A stretch of 64,000 nucleotides of DNA from Mytilus edulis (lineage: Eukaryota; Mollusca; Bivalvia; Mytilida; Mytilidae): NCBI RefSeq assembly GCF_963676685.1, contig NC_092348.1:27503386-27567385 (forward strand). The letters run 5' to 3'. The translations under genes were made by a program, and so were the position numbers. Below are positions 27,001-32,730 of the stretch, piece after piece; the first letter of the stretch is position 1, and each line of letters begins with the position of its first letter. Below the pieces are notes generated by a model. That model did no database searches. It had not been told where the DNA came from and was given only the letters and a program-made list of their open reading frames with translations.

Positions 27001-29469
27001 ACACACAGAAACGGACCAAGCATCAGACAAAACACCACGAGAATAACAAATATAACATGAAAACCAAATACATGAATTTGGGATAGACAAGTACCGTGCC
27101 ACGTCTGATCTCAATATCTCAAAAATAAGAGAAAACACAAACGACTCAACGTTAAAATGTAACACACACAGAAACGAACATAAATCAAACAACATAAATC
27201 AAACTTAAAATACCAAAGAAAAACATAATGATAGAACATAGGTCTTGCTTTACAACGAAAAAATTAAATGTTTTGCCACTTATTTGTTTTCTAATTATTT
27301 ACATGAAAATGTTTTCGAATTGTCAACTATTTAAAGTTAGGTCACTTACTTAGAGGTGGCGATATACAAGATGTGAAGAGACAAACAACAGCAGGAATTA
27401 ATAACCAAAAGAAACGTTTTTGTCTTTCGTGTGGAATTTCTTGATCACTTCTTGTTGTCTTTGTACCTATCATATATAATTTCAATCGATTAAACTATGA
27501 ACAAAAATGACATAACATACAATAAATACTACAAATCCGAAAAAAAGTTGAAGAAAAACATGAATTATCACAATATTTAACATTGAATGTGAGTTCAAAT
27601 ACTTTGTTGGAAATTGTAAGTGCATAATACATGTATACAGAACAAATTTATTGTTAAATATTGCTAGAGAAGAATTATCAACCTGAATAAGACTCTTCGG
27701 TTTTCATTGTATGTGTAATTCAAATAAACAATAAATATTTTCATTCATTCATTCATTCATTCATTCATTCATTCATTCATTCATTCATTCATTCATTTAT
27801 TCATTCATTCATTCATTCATTCATTCATTCATTCATTCATTCATTCATTCATTCATTCATTTATTCATTCATTCATTCATTCATTCATTCATTCATTCGT
27901 TCGTTCGTTCGTTCGTTCGTTCATTCATTCATTCATTCATTCATTCAAAGCATTTCATCTTTTGGTTAGATAGTTTGATTTTTTTTTATCTCGCTTTTAT
28001 TCCTATCTGCATTTTTACAAAAATGTTTCTCTTTCTTAAATTTTAAGAGACACAAAAAATCTTATAATTTTCTTGAAAATCTGTTGACTTTTATTTTGTT
28101 CCTCATAGCCACATAATTCATCCATTCGACATTATTCAATCACATACATTTGAGATTTTCAAATATCCAAATTCCGTCATGACAATACGCAGAGAACTGA
28201 CAAACGATTCTCAGACTGAATTTCAGATCTATTAGGTTGTCCGAGTTAGTCACGATGTATTTCATAAATTTCCTCTACTTCCCTACTTCCACACTAAATT
28301 ATAAAAATTTCAAAACAAATGTTGACATATACTTTATTAAGGAAAATTGTCTTTTATATACGAATACACGGATAGGAAATTACAGTAAAAATTACTGCAG
28401 TTCATATCATGTGTTGTTAACAATATGATACACTAGAGACAAAGTATTATTTTTTTTAACGAAAATATTATGTCATTTAAAACAGAGAGAGAAATAAAGA
28501 ATGGATTAAAATGACAGCCAAGATCAGACCACAATTAAGCAAAGGGTGTACTTCCGTGCGGTGATTATTTAGTCTTGCTTCTTGATTTGTGTAGTAATGT
28601 GTATTAGTATAAGTCATTCGTTGATTTTTTTTTTTTTTCAAATTTTAAATAAGGGTTTTCCTATGAGTTGAGGTCTCACTGTAACTTTGAGATGAAGACC
28701 AGCAATGAAAGCGCTATTCCTTTACTTTTTTGTGTGTTTTGTTGCTATATATAAAAAAGAAGATGTGGTATGATTGCCAATGAGAGCTGTTGTTTATGTA
28801 TTGAGTTTGTGTCATGGATTAATACCCCATATTCTTTATTTTTTATTAGTATTACTTTCATATATGAGATAAAAAATGTAATTTCTATCATTTTTTCTTC
28901 TCCGGACTTCTGTTTTTAAAATAATCCTTGCTGACGACAATAAGCAGATGGGGCTAGTTACCATTACTGAAAAATCTCTTAAATGTAAATTCATATTATC
29001 GCGTGAATTTCTAACTTCAAAAAGTAAAAAAAAAATAGCTATAGTTGGTCTTTCTTATCATTGCGCAAGATGTGCAAGTAAGCAACCACTTCTGATAACA
29101 GTATTTTAGTAAACCGATGCCTTCTATAGAACCTACCAATTGCATTAATTAGTAATATGTTCTCCAACTTAAAACGGTTGTAATACTATTCACTGAAAGT
29201 TAACTAATAAACAATCAATCGAAGTAAACACATGATTGATAAATTAATGATAGAAACATTGTATACAATATGCTGATCATATCAATGTCGATGTCCTCTA
29301 TATGACTAGTTTTTCAGATAAGAATATAAGGATAGATCATACAATTATTGTAAGAGATATATAATATGAATGCACTGGAACAATGTATTTTTAAAAATCA
29401 ACTCACAGTTTTGTATGCCACTGAAACTGCCAACACACTTATGATAACAAATGTCTTAAAGGAAACCAT
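3015..29469 (-). CDS. Locus A: mosaic HYR/CCP/GCC2/pentraxin/EGF/TSP1 membrane protein (overview)
   Basis: The locus was assembled by hand from exons 29407-29469, 27350-27458, 26659-26785, 26051-26175, 24532-24726, 23792-23968, 23119-23373, 21802-21992, 16396-16590, 15993-16171, 15268-15553, 14436-14597, 13872-14033, 13086-13275, 12410-12573, 11725-11907, 10581-10807, 10014-10184, 9323-9473, 8838-9095, 7624-7809, 4791-4942, 4547-4585, 3506-3599 and a doubtful 3015-3057. It predicts a type I surface protein with a large adhesive ectodomain. The domain set overlaps SVEP1, but TSP1 and the membrane anchor are additional and no VWA domain is visible. Four exons carry frame lesions, so it is a decaying gene or one with sequence errors. 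Its role could be adhesion, matrix binding or immune recognition; that is inference. Confidence 0.6.
3506..3599 (-). CDS. Transmembrane exon of locus A
   Basis: The exon is 94 bp, phase 1 to 2, with acceptor TTTTTTTACAG and donor GTATGT. It encodes a hydrophobic run of about 25 residues (Leu/Ile/Val/Met) followed at once by the basic stop-transfer SRRKR. This makes the product a type I membrane protein with its large domain array outside the cell. The homologous exon in locus C is 52011-52101 with the same phases. Confidence 0.8.
4547..4585 (-). CDS. Short stalk exon of locus A
   Basis: The exon is 39 bp, phase 1 to 1, and encodes [14 protein letters not shown], a Thr/Ser/Asp-rich linker. 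It sits between the Cys-rich repeat and the membrane exon, as does the 42-bp exon 50544-50585 in locus C. It is likely an extracellular juxtamembrane stalk, possibly O-glycosylated. Confidence 0.6.
4791..4942 (-). pseudogene. GCC2/GCC3 repeat exon of locus A with a 1-base deletion
   Basis: The exon starts in phase 1 with VPCSIGHYL and has the Cys pattern of ephrin-receptor-like repeats ([10 protein letters not shown]). After GQTFCF the frame must change to recover CPTGTTTGG and a final Cys before the GTGAGT donor. The length is 152 bp where a symmetric phase-1 exon needs 153. The loss is next to a TTTT run. It is either a real frameshift or a homopolymer error in the assembly. Confidence 0.75.
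5628..6141. repeat. Recent tandem duplication, period about 257 bp
   Basis: Two head-to-tail copies (5628-5884 and 5885-6141) are nearly identical, differing by about one base that I can see. They sit in the intron between the damaged GCC2 exon and the Y exon of locus A. No coding function is apparent. Confidence 0.9.
6200..6544 (-). other. Unidentified open frame, 114 codons
   Basis: An uninterrupted minus-strand frame in an intron of locus A. It shows no domain I recognise and no splice context linking it to the neighbouring exons. It may be a relic of a mobile element or a chance ORF. Confidence 0.2.
6735..6834. repeat. 20-bp minisatellite
   Basis: About five tandem units of AACGAATGTTGAATGTTGAA with few changes, followed by degenerate echoes to about 7290. 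Because 20 is not a multiple of three and the unit has no stop on the minus strand, all three minus frames stay open across it. Confidence 0.85.
7055..7150. repeat. Low-complexity GGAC/GAAC-rich repeat
   Basis: Irregular tandem array of GGACGAAC-type and GACAGAC-type units between about 7055 and 7150. No function is visible. Confidence 0.7.
7624..7809 (-). CDS. Module Y exon of locus A, second X-Y module
   Basis: The exon is 186 bp, phase 1 to 1, open, with a GTAAGA donor. The product contains [17 protein letters not shown] and ends [16 protein letters not shown]. It corresponds in place to 48663-48811 of locus C and resembles the second half of 15268-15553 (NHTTYLLG, then ECPDNAV and ISC). 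I do not know a named family for it; it always lies just before GCC2 repeats here. Confidence 0.7.
8838..9095 (-). CDS. Module X exon of locus A, second X-Y module
   Basis: The exon is 258 bp, phase 1 to 1, open, with acceptor TTTTTGCTTTTAG and a GTAAGA donor. The product has a Tyr-rich start, then ECDSE, a pair of Cys around [12 protein letters not shown], and RTRRN before a beta-like VYIGYSV strand. The locus C exon 47824-48099 shows the same order of Cys and Arg residues. The family is not recognised. Confidence 0.7.
9323..9473 (-). CDS. CCP-half exon of locus A
   Basis: The exon is 151 bp, phase 0 to 1, with a GTAAGT donor. The end of its product ([13 protein letters not shown], then RLPSCS) matches the second half of a sushi domain: Cys, Trp, Pro-x-Cys. 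The first half, expected on an upstream exon, was not found between 9474 and 10013. Locus C has a CCP end at the same place (45946-46013). Confidence 0.5.
10014..10184 (-). CDS. Thrombospondin type 1 repeat exon of locus A
   Basis: The exon is 171 bp, phase 1 to 1, intact. It has the TSP1 signature [19 protein letters not shown], followed by RGRSC, QTCNG and a final CTLDPCPG, giving the expected six cysteines and the Trp/Arg ladder. TSP1 repeats usually bind matrix or glycosaminoglycan. The exon has exactly the same length as the TSP1 exon of locus C (45439-45609). Confidence 0.92.
10581..10807 (-). pseudogene. EGF-EGF exon of locus A, frameshifted and with Cys to TGA
   Basis: Read in two frames, the exon encodes a first EGF ([12 protein letters not shown], then GYRCK) and a complete calcium-binding-type EGF ([16 protein letters not shown], then [12 protein letters not shown]). 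Between TGTACCGACTAT and GGCTACAGATGT the frame shifts by one; the length is 227 where 228 is needed. A TGA at 10735-10737 stands where EGF domains have Cys. Both lesions lie in the first EGF; the second EGF is intact. The acceptor joins in phase to the GTATAC donor of the pentraxin exon. Confidence 0.85.
11725..11907 (-). CDS. Pentraxin/LamG-like exon 3 of locus A, with a possible alternative stop
   Basis: The exon is 183 bp, phase 1 to 1 when the GTATAC donor (11719-11724) is used, which joins in phase to the EGF exon at 10807. The product starts [16 protein letters not shown], typical of the closing strand of pentraxin/LamG domains, and has paired Cys residues. If the donor is skipped the frame runs on to TAA at 11693-11695, adding IPIKSCACI and giving a protein without EGF, TSP1 or membrane anchor. 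Both the donor and the stop are kept in the duplicate copy. Confidence 0.8.
12410..12573 (-). CDS. Pentraxin/LamG-like exon 2 of locus A
   Basis: The exon is 164 bp, phase 2 to 1, open. It has [14 protein letters not shown], then YIDRKEI and SGLNITLGG, the middle strands of a concanavalin-like sandwich. The Gly of the usual Y-x-D-G turn is Arg here. The donor is GTATAT. Confidence 0.8.
13086..13275 (-). CDS. Pentraxin/LamG-like exon 1 of locus A
   Basis: The exon is 190 bp, phase 1 to 2, with acceptor CTATTTGCAG and donor GTAAGT. The product starts [11 protein letters not shown], close to the FP-x-x-S start of pentraxin domains, and carries FITFHAKCD where the first conserved Cys lies. It is intact. 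Confidence 0.8.
13872..14033 (-). CDS. GCC2/GCC3 repeat exon 2 of locus A
   Basis: The exon is 162 bp, phase 1 to 1, intact. It has SCVPGTWS, then [24 protein letters not shown] and SECFG: the spacing of ephrin-receptor-like Cys-rich repeats also found in SVEP1-type proteins. It has the same length as its neighbour 14436-14597. Confidence 0.88.
14436..14597 (-). CDS. GCC2/GCC3 repeat exon 1 of locus A
   Basis: The exon is 162 bp, phase 1 to 1, intact. It has PCPAGSYYD, then [18 protein letters not shown] and ITCPE, ending SSECEG. This is the best-conserved example of the repeat in the window. Confidence 0.9.
15125..15172 (+). repeat. Fragment of interspersed repeat R3
   Basis: A short piece matching the end of R3 (GTTTGACTGTCCCTCTGG through CTCTTTTA) in an intron of locus A. 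Confidence 0.6.
15268..15553 (-). CDS. Second exon of the first X-Y module of locus A
   Basis: The exon is 286 bp, phase 0 to 1, open, with acceptor TTATTTCAG and donor GTAAGT. It begins [14 protein letters not shown] and a VDVEIYFG strand, which finish the X part, and continues with a Y-like part ([28 protein letters not shown]). It lies directly before two GCC2 repeats. A similar stretch before the Cys-rich repeats occurs in SVEP1-like proteins as far as I recall, but I cannot name the domain. Confidence 0.72.
15993..16171 (-). CDS. First exon of the first X-Y module of locus A
   Basis: The exon is 179 bp, phase 1 to 0, open, with acceptor TTATTTCAG and donor GTAAGT; the phase matches 15268-15553 exactly. 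The product has [10 protein letters not shown], then [13 protein letters not shown]. The Tyr-x-x-x-Cys start and the later Cys pair recur in the exons 8838-9095 and 47824-48099. Confidence 0.7.
16396..16590 (-). CDS. Sushi (CCP) domain exon of locus A
   Basis: The exon is 195 bp, phase 1 to 1, intact. It has [19 protein letters not shown], then [21 protein letters not shown] and DCYG: four main Cys, the Gly-Tyr and the Trp of CCP modules, plus an extra Cys pair. It is closest in form to 39198-39395 of locus C. CCP modules act in protein binding. Confidence 0.85.
16591..19489. other. Intronic sequence of locus A, no gene recognised
   Basis: AT-rich sequence between two CCP exons. A minus-strand ORF at 17158-17469 has no domain in its longest frame. 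One shifted frame (about 17163-17300) reads [11 protein letters not shown], which recalls a leucine-rich repeat, but is too short to call. Nothing else is supported. Confidence 0.5.
19490..19860. repeat. Hairpin interspersed repeat, copy 1
   Basis: The copy contains the arms GTAAAAGCGTTGACCG and CGGTCAACGCTTTTAC around a palindrome (ATGAAGCGCTTCCGCGC and its mirror), flanked by outer complementary segments. A second copy in the same orientation lies at about 47335-47720. It is probably a foldback MITE. Confidence 0.75.
19900..20645 (+). mobile_element. Penelope-like retroelement, 5'-truncated copy
   Basis: The left 150 bp match the end of the reverse-transcriptase ORF seen at 63100-63210 on the other strand, followed by the shared roughly 600-bp 3' tail that ends in CATTTCCATTCTCAATTTTAT. 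The truncation at the 5' side and the shared end fit target-primed insertion. Confidence 0.75.
21130..21430. repeat. Degenerate SINE-like repeat R2
   Basis: The copy holds the core CGCCAGTCGCGCGTTTCATC, then AAAAGACTCAGCAATGACGC, and the tail GGAGATACCCTCGGGGAA. The same layout occurs in the tandem pair at 52768-53475 and in other partial copies. Confidence 0.65.
21802..21992 (-). pseudogene. Sushi (CCP) exon of locus A, one base short
   Basis: The product reads [20 protein letters not shown], then [22 protein letters not shown] and PFC: a full CCP pattern. The donor is GTTTGT after phase 1. The acceptor TTCTTCTAG leaves only one base before the reading frame, while the preceding HYR exon ends in phase 1 and needs two. 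The length is 191 instead of 192, so one base appears lost at the A-rich start of the exon, unless an unseen small exon corrects the phase. Confidence 0.7.
22150..22240. repeat. Fragment of SINE-like repeat R2
   Basis: The copy contains ACGCCAGACGCGCGTTTCGT followed by ATAAGACTCACCAGTGACGC. Confidence 0.7.
23119..23373 (-). CDS. Second HYR domain exon of locus A
   Basis: The exon is 255 bp, phase 1 to 1, intact, with acceptor TTTTTTCTGCAG and donor GTGAGT. The product starts [13 protein letters not shown], has VHWHAPI, and closes with [20 protein letters not shown] and FVVVV, the hallmarks of hyalin-repeat (HYR) Ig-like domains. HYR domains typically pair with CCP modules in adhesion and matrix proteins. 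Confidence 0.9.
23792..23968 (-). pseudogene. Sushi (CCP) exon of locus A, frameshifted
   Basis: The first part reads [10 protein letters not shown], then [18 protein letters not shown]. After that the frame must shift to recover [16 protein letters not shown], the normal CCP end before the GTGAGT donor. The acceptor phase also does not fit its upstream neighbour. At least one indel lies between the Gly-Tyr and the third Cys. Confidence 0.78.
24060..24270. repeat. Interspersed repeat R4 (SINE-like)
   Basis: Contains GTGGTATAATTGCC, a CTATAGGTCACCGTACGGCC segment and a TATAAAAGGCC segment. Similar layouts appear near 34195-34420, 38580-38980, 45740-45945 and 63745-63920, with shorter pieces near 28750, 48350 and 52195. 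Confidence 0.65.
24532..24726 (-). CDS. First sushi (CCP) domain exon of locus A
   Basis: The exon is 195 bp, phase 1 to 1, intact. The product reads [17 protein letters not shown], then [23 protein letters not shown] and EPYC: a complete CCP with an added Cys pair. Its donor (GTGTGA) is weak. Confidence 0.85.
25195..25335 (+). repeat. Interspersed repeat R3, degenerate copy
   Basis: Contains CTGTGTGTTGTGTACTGTTG and TTAGCCATAGTGTTGTAAG, matching the middle of R3. Confidence 0.6.
26051..26175 (-). CDS. First HYR domain of locus A, second half
   Basis: The exon is 125 bp, phase 2 to 1, intact. The product reads [16 protein letters not shown], then [16 protein letters not shown] and FVIQI, the closing strands of an HYR domain with its Cys. 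The phase matches 26659-26785. Confidence 0.85.
26659..26785 (-). CDS. First HYR domain of locus A, first half
   Basis: The exon is 127 bp, phase 1 to 2, intact. The product begins [18 protein letters not shown] and has [10 protein letters not shown], the classic HYR start. The donor is GTACTG after AG. The intron between the two halves is absent from the second HYR domain of this locus and from the HYR domain of locus C. Confidence 0.85.
26870..27225 (-). repeat. Interspersed repeat R3 and a related AC-rich segment
   Basis: Minus-orientation repeat beginning GTATACCGCTGTTCAAAAC and containing TCATAAATCCAGGGAC. It shares its start with 54731-55000. Confidence 0.6.
27350..27458 (-). CDS. Exon 2 of locus A (N-terminal linker with hydrophobic run)
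   Basis: The exon is 109 bp, phase 0 to 1, joining the signal exon and the HYR domain in frame. The product starts [18 protein letters not shown], includes a basic RQKR site that could be a furin-type cleavage site, and a hydrophobic [10 protein letters not shown] run that could be a second membrane or signal segment. No domain is recognised. Confidence 0.6.
27731..27948. repeat. Tetranucleotide microsatellite (ATTC)n
   Basis: About 215 bp of ATTC repeats with a few ATTT units and an inner block of about six GTTC units. It lies in the first intron of locus A. Confidence 0.98.
27949..29406. other. Rest of intron 1 of locus A, no gene seen
   Basis: AT-rich sequence with a short R4-like fragment near 28750-28795 and a poly-T run near 28628. 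No coding domain was recognised. Confidence 0.5.
29407..29469 (-). CDS. Start exon of locus A: signal peptide
   Basis: ATG at 29467-29469 opens a 63-bp exon encoding [20 protein letters not shown] plus Thr, a short basic start and a hydrophobic core as in secretory signal peptides, followed by a GTGAGT donor in phase 0. The next exon (27350-27458) continues in phase. This start was chosen because no earlier in-frame coding exon is visible. Transcription would run left from somewhere in 29.5-30.1 kb. Confidence 0.65.
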
Positions 29470-30186
29470 TTTCTTGTACTTAAAAATAAGAAAGAACACT
29501 TATTGTTATTAAAATAAGGGATAAAGAATTGGCCATACAATTGAATTTTCAATATTTTTTGATACTACCGTATAACACTCAAACATTTCCGAGGCCAAGC
29601 GTAATCTGAAATCAAAAACGAAATAAACCAACCTGCAGTTGAAACGAGTTTCCGAAATAAATATAGAAATAAAATCAATTTGAGATATCCTGTTAAATAT
29701 GTTAGACATTAAAACTAGAAGACGTATAAATGTTCTTACCGTCAGTGTAATTAAAGTGCACAAATGTGTGCATAACGGAACGGGAACTCTTTTATTCTTG
29801 TTGTTTGTTTAAGGACTGAATTGTCATAATATTAAAGAAGAAATATGGTAAGTGAAATTAAAAGAAAACAACACAATTATGAATATCTTTCTAACTATAT
29901 TTTTCTCTGGTGTTGTTGACAGCGCTAAATCAACTACTCCTTTGGCAAAAAATGTGTTTAGGAGACTTTAAAAGCGTCACATTGGAACCAACTGATCATT
30001 CAATTTCATTATCAAACAGTCTATTCATATTGATATGAATTACAATACGTGTAAGTAATAACTCAATAAGTAAAACATTCTATGTTTCTTAAAAAAAAAA
30101 AACCCACACATATGGTCAATTGATTATATTACAGGACAGTTTGCTTTGTATTTCCTTTCTGGTTATTTTCTCAATAATACCACAAC

Positions 30187-30753
30187 CAATAAAATATAAA
30201 ATTGAGAATGGAAATGGGGACTGTGCCAAAGAGACAACAACCCGACCATAGAAAAAAACAACAGCAATTGGTCACTAACAGGTCTTAAATGTAGCGAGAA
30301 ATTCCCGCACCCGGAGGCGTCCTTCAGCTGGCCCCTAAACAATTATATACTAGTTCAGTGATAATGAACGCCATACTAATTTCCAAATTGTACACAAGAA
30401 ACTAAAATTAAAATAATACAAGACTAACAAAGGCCAGAGGCTCCTGACTTGGGACAGGCGCAAAAATGCGGCGGGGTTAAACATTTTTATGAGATCTCAA
30501 CCCTCCCCCTATAACTCTAGCCAATGTAGAAAAGTAAACGCATAACAATACGCACATTAAAATTCAGTTCAAGAAAAGTCCGAGTCTGATGTCAGAAGAT
30601 GTAACCAAAGAAAATAAACAAAATGACAATAATACATAAATAACAACAGACTACTAGCAGTTAACTGACATGCCAGCTCCAGACTTCAATTAAACTGACT
30701 GAAAGATTATGATTTCATCATATGAACATCAGGCACAATCCTTCCCGTTAGTC
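30187..30753 (-). mobile_element. Penelope-like retroelement tail, 5'-truncated copy
   Basis: The minus-strand copy of the same roughly 560-bp tail seen at about 20092-20645 and 62450-63010. It ends abruptly at CCTTCCCGTTAG, 36 bp before the first recognisable exon of locus C, so the insertion marks the left break of that locus. Confidence 0.78.
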
Positions 30754-30788
30754 AGTATTTCCTCTTTATGGGATTTTTGTGGATGTAG

Positions 30789-31030
30789 ATGGTTTGATTG
30801 GCAGGCATGGGAGGACTGTAGCAGTGAATGTAATGGAGATCAAGTGCGGCAAAGAATGGTTTGGCTATACACTAGCAAAGACGGTTGTTCATACAAATTT
30901 TCTACATATGCCACATATGATATGGGTTATGATTACAGAAGGTGTAATGCTTTTTGTTACAATGGCGGCACATCAAATTCATCCGATTGTGATTGTGCTG
31001 TTGGGTATTATGGCGATTGCTGCGGATTTG
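30789..31030 (+). pseudogene. TSP1-EGF composite exon of locus C
   Basis: A single exon encodes a short TSP1-like start (WFDWQAWEDCSSECNGDQV, then R-x-R) and an EGF end (NAFCYNGGT, CDCAVGYYGDCC), with a GTAAGT donor in phase 1. The start fits only a phase-2 acceptor; a symmetric exon would be 243 bp and this is 242. No signal peptide or upstream exon was found, as a retroelement tail abuts it. The frame inside the exon is open. Confidence 0.7.
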
Positions 31031-31129
31031 GTAAGTTTGAATTCTCGAACTACTACTATTTTGCAGTTTCCGTCATCTACTGTGATTAACATAAGCTGTT
31101 CTTTCTGTGAAAAACGTGACATTATTTAC

Positions 31130-31195
31130 CTCCTTGATCACTGGTCGGGTTGTTGCCTCTTTGACACCTTTTCTATTTCCATTCTTAATTTTGTC
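31130..31195 (+). repeat. Short fragment of the Penelope-like tail
   Basis: Contains GGTCGGGTTGTTGCCTCTTT and CTATTTCCATTCTTAATTTT, matching the last bases of the tail at 20580-20645. Confidence 0.6.
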
Positions 31196-31280
31196 TATCA
31201 CAAATATAGTTTTCGTCAACATTTTACTATTAAAAAAATCTAAAAATTCAATAATTTGATTAATCAAAATAAATATAGTC

Positions 31281-31557
31281 ACGGCTGGTAATCTACACAC
31301 GCAGAACATTTGGTTCTGCAATGAAAACCGTGAGAGGATTTTCCGGTTGTGCTTGAGTGGAGTAATTGTCACCGCTTCAAAAGGTATGTACATTTCTAAA
31401 TCTCAATTTTCTTATTCAACTGATAAAAATATTGAAAATCAGAGAATGCTATGCTGTGGTGAATACTTTAACGAAGAGAAACATGTATTATTTACTGTTG
31501 TACGTAGAGTTGAACTCCTACAAAATCAGTTGCCGCACGAGAAATTGCTTAAAAAGT
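31281..31557 (+). CDS. Open frame inside the left terminal repeat
   Basis: About 91 codons are open from the element end, including NIWFCNENRERIFRLCLSG and a MYISKSQFSYS stretch, with a stop at 31555-31557. The right arm carries the same frame on the minus strand with a few amino-acid changes. I do not recognise the product. Confidence 0.4.
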
Positions 31558-31989
31558 GACATTTCAATTTTGAAATGGTTCTATTTACAGACCTACAAGT
31601 TCACATTTAGATTCTTTTCGGGCAATGGGTAAGAATGTTGTTTTTGGCGGCGTGTACGCTCTCCGGTGTTGATAGACGTCTTAATAATTCCAAAAACTAC
31701 ATTTTTTCATTAATTCATGCGTGAGGGGATCGGTTCTGATTGAGGACATCGTGAATGCATGAGGGGAAGGACAAACATTTTTTTAATCTTAGGCTTTGTG
31801 ACTTTTGTTGACTCAATAAATGTGATCAATGCTGATTAAAAAGCACAGATTTATCCCTATACTTTAATAAATGTAAACTGATCACATATTCAATGAAATC
31901 AAACTATTAATTGTTTGTTCAATTTCAGAAAATGCCATTGTTCAAAGGAAAAAGGAAAAGAGGACTAAAAATTGACGCTCTACAAATAG

Positions 31990-32355
31990 CCATGGAGATA
32001 CAAGTTATCCCCGCCCTCGAAGCGAACTAAACCCGCTGGGAGTAGTCCTGTCGTCAAATATACGTCACAGAGATCACCACATATATTTAAGAAAAGTATA
32101 TCGCCGATCAAAATTTCAACACCTATATATATTAGACGTAATCTGTTCACCCAAAATCACAAAATTTTCGAAACAAAAAAGGCAGATATAAAGAATTTAT
32201 TATTCACGAACATCGATGAAAGCCAAGATAATCTCGAGGAAGACCATAAGGAAGAGCATGTATTAGACAACGAAGAAGTCATAGAAGAAGACCACGTAGT
32301 AGACCACGAGAAAGACCAGATGGAAGACCTTGAGGAAGAATATAAAGTTTTTTAA
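31990..32355 (+). CDS. Unidentified basic-then-acidic ORF in the long-TIR element
   Basis: A 121-codon open frame follows a possible acceptor (CTACAAATAG) and ends at TAA 32353-32355. The first half is Lys/Arg/Ser-rich (SPPSKRTKPAGSSP); the second half is very acidic with repeated EED and DH units. There is no ATG near its start, so it is probably an exon. The acidic tail after a basic segment suggests a DNA- or chromatin-associated protein, but that is speculation. Confidence 0.45.
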   Translation, partial: PWRYKLSPPSKRTKPAGSSPVVKYTSQRSPHIFKKSISPIKISTPIYIRRNLFTQNHKIFETKKADIKNLLFTNIDESQDNLEEDHKEEHVLDNEEVIEEDHVVDHEKDQMEDLEEEYKVF

Positions 32356-32382
32356 AGTGATTTAGATAAACTCTGAAGACGT

Positions 32383-32730
32383 ATGGAAAAGGGAAAGATT
32401 TTTGATTTTTTTTTCATTATACAGAGTGGACGTTTTCCTTTAAACAACATTGCATTAGACCTGTTTTTGGACATTGTTGAGTGGTTTGAAAAGATCGAAT
32501 CAAGACGAATGAGATACTCCCCAACATCACTGCAGTATTTTTGGTTATCGTTGACAAACTTTTTGTTTTTATTCTTCGTGAAACATAGAACAAAATTCAT
32601 AACAGCGTGGTCGACAGTAAAACGTTTATTAGCAATTGTACTGAAAAGTTTACCTTTAACTTGTTTGTCGTGGGCGATGATTTTATGCTCACTCAGTCTA
32701 TCGGAGGCCTTCAAGTGGGGATTTAAATAA
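32383..32730 (+). CDS. Unidentified 115-codon ORF in the long-TIR element
   Basis: ATG at 32383 and a stop at 32728-32730. The product has an aromatic, aliphatic-rich central part (LDLFLDIVEWFEK, RYSPTSLQYFW). The minus strand is also open here (32352-32714), so the true strand is uncertain. I favour the plus frame for its hydrophobic pattern and for lying in line with 31990-32355. Confidence 0.35.
   Translation: MEKGKIFDFFFIIQSGRFPLNNIALDLFLDIVEWFEKIESRRMRYSPTSLQYFWLSLTNFLFLFFVKHRTKFITAWSTVKRLLAIVLKSLPLTCLSWAMILCSLSLSEAFKWGFK

Noticed and set aside
27731..27948. Regular repeat array that might suggest CRISPR
   Set aside because: It is a simple ATTC tetranucleotide microsatellite with no spacers, in a eukaryotic intron.
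32352..32714. 120-codon minus ORF
   Set aside because: It overlaps the plus ORF 32383-32730; neither is proven, but the plus frame lies in line with another ORF of the same element.
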